Source: Bin87 sp965261925 | GTDB lineage: Bacteria; Chloroflexota; Dehalococcoidia; Lucifugimonadales; UBA3495 | Assembly (NCBI GenBank): GCA_965261925.1 | Contig: OZ253486.1 | Coordinates: 1-64,000, forward strand | DNA length: 64,000 nucleotides | Direction: 5' to 3' | Shown: piece by piece, positions 59,583-64,000 of the stretch | How positions within the stretch are numbered: the first letter of the stretch is position 1 | Layout of the letters: each line of letters starts with the position of its first letter | Program-made: the position numbers and the translations under genes | Notes under the pieces: model-generated | What the model was told of the DNA's origin: nothing | The model's input: the letters and a program-made list of their open reading frames with translations, nothing else | Database searches by the model: none

Positions 59583-60494
59583 CTATGGATAGATGGCCCA
59601 TCCGACCCGGTCGGTCCTGGCGTGGAAGAAATGGCCGTCGGTGGAGGTAACGAAGACGTCGGTCTGATCGGCGCCGCCGAAGCAGACGTTGGTGGGCCGA
59701 GTGGCCGCCACGGGATGGGTCTCGATAACCCGGCCCGTGGGCGAGAACACGTAGAGCATGGCGCCAGGGCCACCGGTGGGCCAGCCGGCGGTGGCTACGA
59801 TATTGCCGTCAGCGTCAAGACACATGCCGTCGATGCCGCGGTGCACGCGGTTGGCGTCACGGCCGAAGGTGTGCAGGGTGGCATAGGCTCCCAGTGAGCC
59901 ATCGGCGTAGATGGGGTAGGCGCGGAGCTCCCGGTCGATTTCGATCCGGTCGCTGTTGCTCTCGGCGACGTAGAGGGTATTGCCGTCGGGGGAGACCAGG
60001 ATGCCGTTGGGCATGGTGGTGTCGTAGGTGGAGCGGACGGTCTGGTACGAACCGTCGGCCTGGGGAACGGCGCACAGCACGGAACGGTTGTCCAGTTGCT
60101 CGACCTCGTGGGGGTCGATATTGCCGGTGTTCCACGGGTTGGTGAACCAGATGCGGCCCTGGGCGTCGATAGCCAGATCGTTGGGAGTGTTCAGGGGCAC
60201 GCCGTCGATGTTGTCGGCGACGGTGACCATGCTTCCGTCGGGATCAAAGCGGACGATAGCGCGGCCATTCTGGCAGCAACCGAAGAGCCGGCCCTGGGCG
60301 TCGAAGGCCAGTCCGTTGGTGCGGTTGGTGTTTTCGCGGTAAACGGAGAACTCGCCTGACTTGGGGTTATAGGCGTAGATGCGGCTGGCGTGGATGTGGG
60401 TGAACAGCACCACTTCGCCGTTCCAGGCTGGGCCTTCGGTGATGCCGCCCGGCGGGTCTTCGAAACGATTGAGGAGGCTGAATCGCCACGACAT
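59583..60494 (-). CDS. SMP-30/gluconolactonase/LRE family protein
   Basis: A 303-residue six-bladed beta-propeller lactonase-like protein. Start ATG 60494 (MSWRFSLLNR); the open frame to 60935 is read-through. Blade motifs: GITEGPAWN near the start (metal Glu), NRTNGLAFDAQGRLF, NTPNDLAIDAQGRIWFTNP with the Asn and Asp metal ligands, and MPNGILVSPDGNTLYVAES. It hydrolyses lactones or similar esters, metal-dependent. Confidence 0.88.
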   Translation of the reverse strand: MSWRFSLLNRFEDPPGGITEGPAWNGEVVLFTHIHASRIYAYNPKSGEFSVYRENTNRTNGLAFDAQGRLFGCCQNGRAIVRFDPDGSMVTVADNIDGVPLNTPNDLAIDAQGRIWFTNPWNTGNIDPHEVEQLDNRSVLCAVPQADGSYQTVRSTYDTTMPNGILVSPDGNTLYVAESNSDRIEIDRELRAYPIYADGSLGAYATLHTFGRDANRVHRGIDGMCLDADGNIVATAGWPTGGPGAMLYVFSPTGRVIETHPVAATRPTNVCFGGADQTDVFVTSTDGHFFHARTDRVGWAIYP

Positions 60495-60720
60495 ACTGGC
60501 CAACTCCTTAGTGCGTTGCGCGTGGGAATTAGGGCGTTGCAACGACGCTACTGCCGGCCGATTGTAGCAGGCGACCCCCGGCCCGGCAACGGCAGGCGAT
60601 CCGCCAGCGCGATGATCTGCCAGGGCGGAGCAGGCCGCGTCGCCGGTCGGTAAGGCTCCGCAAAGATAATTCGTCACGGAGCGGGATTGGTCGGACTGAC
60701 CCCCTTTGTGGGTGAAGTTT

Positions 60721-60749
60721 TTGACAATCCAGGCGGGGATGGTTAGCAT
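60721..60749 (+). promoter_or_regulatory. Promoter of moeA
   Basis: TTGACA at 60721-60726 and TAGCAT at 60744-60749 with 17 bases between them. ATG 60760 follows only 10 bases after the -10 box, so the mRNA is nearly leaderless. Confidence 0.6.
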
Positions 60750-60759
60750 CGGGTTAGAG

Positions 60760-62001
60760 ATGCCAGAATTCTTCAACGTGTTGTCTCCTGATGAAGCGTT
60801 GGCGTTGCTCCTGGATCGGCTTCCGGAGCGGCCAGCGGCAGGGGTTCGTGTGGTCGATACTGCCGACGCGCTGGGAACGGTAACCGCGGCGGCGGTCCTG
60901 GCGACCGAATCTCTGCCCCCCTTCCCAAGATCCACGATGGACGGCTACAGCGTTCGGGCGGCGGACACCTACGGCGCCAGCGACGGTCTGCCAGCTTGGT
61001 TCACCCTGGTGGGAGAGGTGCCCATGGGACGGGGGCCCGATGTCCAGGTGGGAGTTGGCGAAGCGGCAGTGGCGTACACCGGCGGGTTGCTGGCGGTAAA
61101 TGCCGATGCCGTGGTCATGGTGGAACATACCCAGGCCATCGACGCGAACACCATTGAGGTGATGCGGCCGGTGGCTCCCGGCGAGAACGTCGCCCAGCCG
61201 GGCGAGGACGTGCGAGCAGGTGACACGGTCTTGCCGGCGGGGCACATGATCCGTCCCCAAGACATCGGCGGATTACTCGCGCTGGGCATTGAACGTATCC
61301 AGGTGGCCAGGCGGCCGCGGGTGGGCATTCTGTCGATGGGAGATGAGGTGGTGCCGCCCAGCGCCGCGCCGGGCGCGGGACAGGTCCGGGATGTCAACAC
61401 CTACACCGTAGCGGCGCAGGTGACCGCCGCCGGCGGGAAAGCCGCGCCCCTGGGTCTGGTCGGCGATGACTACGAGGAACAGCTGGCTGCGGCACGGCGC
61501 GGGTTGGCCGAATCGGACATGCTGGTGCTGTCGGCGGGCAGTTCGGTAAGCGCGCGGGACCGCACGGTGGACATCGTGGCCGAGTTAGGCGAACCCGGGC
61601 CGCTGGTACACGGGTTGGCTTTGCGGCCCGGCAAGCCGGCTATCCTGGGCCTGTGCGACGGCAAACCGGTCATCGGGTTGCCGGGCAACCCAGTGTCGGC
61701 GATGGTGGTGAGCAGCCTCGTGGTGCGGCCGACGGTGTATCGGCTCATGGGCTGCATTCACCCGCCTCTCCTGACCGAACGCGCGGCGGTCCTGGCGCAG
61801 GACGTTCCGTCCGCTCCTGGGCGCGAGGACTATGTGCCGGTGCGACTGGCGCAGAGCAACGATGGGACGGTGAAAGCCCATCCGGTGTGGGGCAAGAGCG
61901 GGTTCATTTTCACCCTGGTCAAGGCGGACGGCATGGTGAGGGTGCCGGCGGATGCGGGCGGGATTTACGCGGGGGAGCCGGTACAGGTGCGAGAGTTGTA
62001 G
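60760..62001 (+). CDS. moeA: Molybdopterin molybdenumtransferase MoeA
   Basis: Inserts molybdate into adenylylated molybdopterin. A 413-residue protein from ATG 60760 (MPEFFNVLSPDEA): PPFPRSTMDGYSVRAADTYG, then the catalytic domain with RPRVGILSMGDEVV, and VLSAGSSVSARDRTVDIV, KPVIGLPGNPVSAMVVSSL. C-terminal domain IV follows. The second moeA overlaps its end region by reading frame but starts after its stop, so they are an operon. Confidence 0.94.
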   Translation: MPEFFNVLSPDEALALLLDRLPERPAAGVRVVDTADALGTVTAAAVLATESLPPFPRSTMDGYSVRAADTYGASDGLPAWFTLVGEVPMGRGPDVQVGVGEAAVAYTGGLLAVNADAVVMVEHTQAIDANTIEVMRPVAPGENVAQPGEDVRAGDTVLPAGHMIRPQDIGGLLALGIERIQVARRPRVGILSMGDEVVPPSAAPGAGQVRDVNTYTVAAQVTAAGGKAAPLGLVGDDYEEQLAAARRGLAESDMLVLSAGSSVSARDRTVDIVAELGEPGPLVHGLALRPGKPAILGLCDGKPVIGLPGNPVSAMVVSSLVVRPTVYRLMGCIHPPLLTERAAVLAQDVPSAPGREDYVPVRLAQSNDGTVKAHPVWGKSGFIFTLVKADGMVRVPADAGGIYAGEPVQVREL

Positions 62002-62005
62002 TTTG

Positions 62006-63967
62006 ATGGAAGATCCCAAGCCGCACGGGTCACACCGTCGCTACTTCCTGCAGGACATCCCGTTGGAAGAGGCGACGGCCCGCTGGCTGGCCGCCCTGGA
62101 AGAGGCCGGCGCACTGGTCCAGATGCCCGGCGAGGACGTGCCGTTAACTGCCCCCGACATCGTGGGCCGGGTCATCGCCTGGCCGGTGTGGGCGGTCGCT
62201 TCGTCGCCACACTACGACGCTGCGGCGATGGACGGTATCGCGGTGCGGGCGGCCGACACCGTGGGAGCAACCGAAACGCGCCCCGTGGCTCTGGAAGTGG
62301 ACAACCAAGCCGTGTGGGTCGACACCGGCGACCCCATGCCGGTGGGTATGGACGCCGTGGTGATGATCGAGCACGTGCAGCGTGACGCCGGCGATCCGAG
62401 CGCGGTGCGGGTGTCCGAGCCGGTGGCGCCCTGGCAGCATGTGCGGCCACTAGGCGAGGACATCGTGGCCACGGAGCTGGTGCTGACGGAGAACCATCGC
62501 ATCACCCCCGCCGACCTGGGAGCCTGCGCCGCCGCCGGACTCACCACGGTTCCGGTGCGGCGCCGTCCCAGGGTCACGATAATTCCCACCGGCGATGAAC
62601 TGGCGCCCATCAACGCGCCGAGGAAGCCTGGAGATATACCGGAATTCAATTCGTTAATCCTGGCCGCCCTGATCCGCCAATGGGGAGGTGAACCGGTGGT
62701 GTACGAGCCAGTGCCGGATGACGTCGAAGTCATCAGTGACGCGGTTTCCTCGGGTCTGGAGTCGTCGGACGTGGTGGCAATCAACGCGGGTTCCTCGGCT
62801 GGGGACGCGGACTACACCGCCTCGGTGATCGAGTCCCTGGGCACGTTGCAGGTACACGGCATCGCCGTCAGGCCTGGACACCCGGTGGCCCTGGGCGTGG
62901 CGTCGGGCAAAGCGGTGATGGGGTTGCCCGGATACCCGGTATCCGCCGCCCTGACCGCGGAACTGCTGTTGCTTCCCTTGCTGGAACTGCTGTTAGGGAC
63001 GACGATGCCGTCGCGCCCGCGCATCAGCGCGAACATCACCCGCAAGGTCGTGTCGCCCATCGGAGAGGATGAATTCCTGCGGGTTGCGGTGGGACGGGTC
63101 GGAAACAAGATGATCGCGACGCCGGTGCAGCGCGGCGCGGGCGTGGTGATGTCCCTGGTACGGGCGGACGGCATCGTGCGGATCCCACGGCATACGGAGG
63201 GAGTGGACGCCGGCGCCGAGGTGGAAGTTGAGCTGCTGCGCCCCCTGGAAGAGGTGGAGAACACCATCGTCGCCATCGGCAGCCACGATCTGGCGTTGGA
63301 CCTGATGCGCAGCTTCCTGCGGCGCGGGCGTCCCTCGGTGAACCTGGCGTCGGCTCACGTGGGCAGCCTGGGCGGGTTGCTGGCGCTGAGGCGAGGCGAG
63401 GCCCACGTCGCCGGTTGCCACCTGCTGGATGCGGACAGCGGTGAGTACAACACTTCCTACATTCTGCGTTATCTGCCGGATACTCCCGTCGCTATCATCC
63501 GCCTGGTGGGACGGACACAGGGGTTGATGACCGCGCCGGGGAATCCCGCGAACATCGCAAGCCTGGAGGACCTGCTGCGGCCGGGCGTCAGGTTTGTAAA
63601 CCGTCAGCGAGGATCGGGGACCCGAGTGTTGCTGGACTACCAGCTGCAGCGGATGGGCGCGGCTCCCGATGACATCGCGGGCTACCAGCGGGAGGAATAC
63701 AGCCACCTGGCGGTGGCGGCGGCGGTGTCGGGCGGGTCGGCCGACGCCGGGCTGGGTGTCCTGTCGGCGGCCCGGGCCCTGGAGCTGGATTTCGTACCCC
63801 TGCTCAACGAAGAGTATGACCTGGTTATTCCCGCGGAACACTACGAGGGCGGACACCTCCGGCCTTTGCTGGACCTGCTCGCTGCCTCCGATTTCAGGCA
63901 GGCGGTTGATGACCTGGGCGGCTACGATGTTTCGCGCATGGGTGAACTGCGGGTGATGTTGCCGTGA
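62006..63967 (+). CDS. MoeA fused to a periplasmic-binding-protein-like domain
   Basis: A 653-residue fusion. The first 400 residues are MoeA-like: SPHYDAAAMDGIAVRAADTV, RPRVTIIPTGDELAPI, NAGSSAGDADYTASVIESLG, GLPGYPVSAALTAELLLLPL. The rest is a PBP/LysR-substrate-type domain from about IVAIGSHDLALDLM, with RRGEAHVAGCHLLD and FVNRQRGSGTRVLLDYQL. Such fusions are known and thought to sense molybdate or a cofactor intermediate. ATG 62006 lies four bases after the first moeA stop. Confidence 0.92.
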   Translation: MEDPKPHGSHRRYFLQDIPLEEATARWLAALEEAGALVQMPGEDVPLTAPDIVGRVIAWPVWAVASSPHYDAAAMDGIAVRAADTVGATETRPVALEVDNQAVWVDTGDPMPVGMDAVVMIEHVQRDAGDPSAVRVSEPVAPWQHVRPLGEDIVATELVLTENHRITPADLGACAAAGLTTVPVRRRPRVTIIPTGDELAPINAPRKPGDIPEFNSLILAALIRQWGGEPVVYEPVPDDVEVISDAVSSGLESSDVVAINAGSSAGDADYTASVIESLGTLQVHGIAVRPGHPVALGVASGKAVMGLPGYPVSAALTAELLLLPLLELLLGTTMPSRPRISANITRKVVSPIGEDEFLRVAVGRVGNKMIATPVQRGAGVVMSLVRADGIVRIPRHTEGVDAGAEVEVELLRPLEEVENTIVAIGSHDLALDLMRSFLRRGRPSVNLASAHVGSLGGLLALRRGEAHVAGCHLLDADSGEYNTSYILRYLPDTPVAIIRLVGRTQGLMTAPGNPANIASLEDLLRPGVRFVNRQRGSGTRVLLDYQLQRMGAAPDDIAGYQREEYSHLAVAAAVSGGSADAGLGVLSAARALELDFVPLLNEEYDLVIPAEHYEGGHLRPLLDLLAASDFRQAVDDLGGYDVSRMGELRVMLP

Positions 63968-64000
63968 CCGGAATGCTCTACGAGCGCATCGCGCGTTGCG
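63964..64000 (+). CDS. Start of a further gene cut by the window edge
   Basis: GTG 63964 overlaps the stop of the MoeA-PBP gene and reads VTGMLYERIARC to the window end (alternative ATG at 63973). It is too short to identify. The overlap suggests it belongs to the same operon. Confidence 0.4.
   Translation, partial: MTGMLYERIARC

Noticed and set aside
1..64000. tRNA and rRNA genes
   Set aside because: I looked for GTTCGAAT-type T-loops with matching acceptor stems and for rRNA-like conserved stretches and found none that fold convincingly; a tRNAscan run would settle it.

Overview
The window is bacterial chromosomal DNA with high G+C, tightly packed, with no rRNA, no tRNA that I could find and no CRISPR array. 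The gene content points to the Chloroflexota, most likely a SAR202/Dehalococcoidia-type lineage. There are four paralogous LLM-class flavin/F420-dependent oxidoreductases, a CaiB/BaiF CoA-transferase, MmgE/PrpD, an Ldh-family dehydrogenase, L-2-hydroxyglutarate oxidase, Uma2 nucleases, a glutaredoxin-thioredoxin reductase fusion, a MoeA pair with a MoeA-PBP fusion, and a tryptophan T-box. This placement is inference from gene content, not from a marker-gene tree.

Bases 1-10,140 are an accessory, mobile-rich region. It holds an IS1380-family element with inverted repeats and a 5-bp target duplication, a HEPN-like protein, a PemK/MazF-like toxin pair, and debris of several serine recombinases: a stand-alone C-terminal half, a frameshifted catalytic half facing it, a short duplicated N-terminus, and one full-length large serine recombinase behind an XRE regulator.

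Bases 10,140-34,600 are mostly catabolic and housekeeping: an LLM oxidoreductase, a DoxX operon, purA, lhgO, a HicA toxin with a double-domain HicB, MmgE/PrpD, a quinone oxidoreductase, a Phd/VapC pair, a T-box-controlled trpE-VOC-trpG operon, RidA, a second LLM enzyme, a three-gene envelope operon (S49 protease, DUF4350-like protein, lipoprotein), a VWA protein with a small coupled ORF, an Ldh-family dehydrogenase, Uma2 and an M42-like peptidase.

Bases 34,700-37,800 look like a small defence locus of lower G+C: a PaREP1/HEPN-like protein divergent from a frameshifted ATPase-DUF4435 fusion, followed by an HNH endonuclease. Bases 37,900-44,400 carry two more LLM enzymes, Uma2, a Gfo/Idh/MocA oxidoreductase, an aldo/keto reductase whose start is a 9-bp tandem repeat of ATG codons, and an IS5-family element with a 4-bp CTAG duplication.

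Bases 44,400-64,000 contain a HigA-like regulator, lipA, the aromatic run tyrA-aroA-gmk, an MFS transporter, a 1.2-kb repeat-rich non-coding stretch, a fatty acid desaturase, two tandem small paralogous peptides each behind a TTGACA-N17-TATGAT promoter, the Grx-TrxR fusion, a BrnT/BrnA-like pair, a CoA-transferase, a MidA-like methyltransferase, an SMP-30/gluconolactonase and the two moeA genes. Palindromic repeats of at least two families are scattered between genes. The most novel-looking items are the twin small peptides (53.1-53.9 kb) and the ATPase-DUF4435/HNH locus (35.3-37.8 kb).
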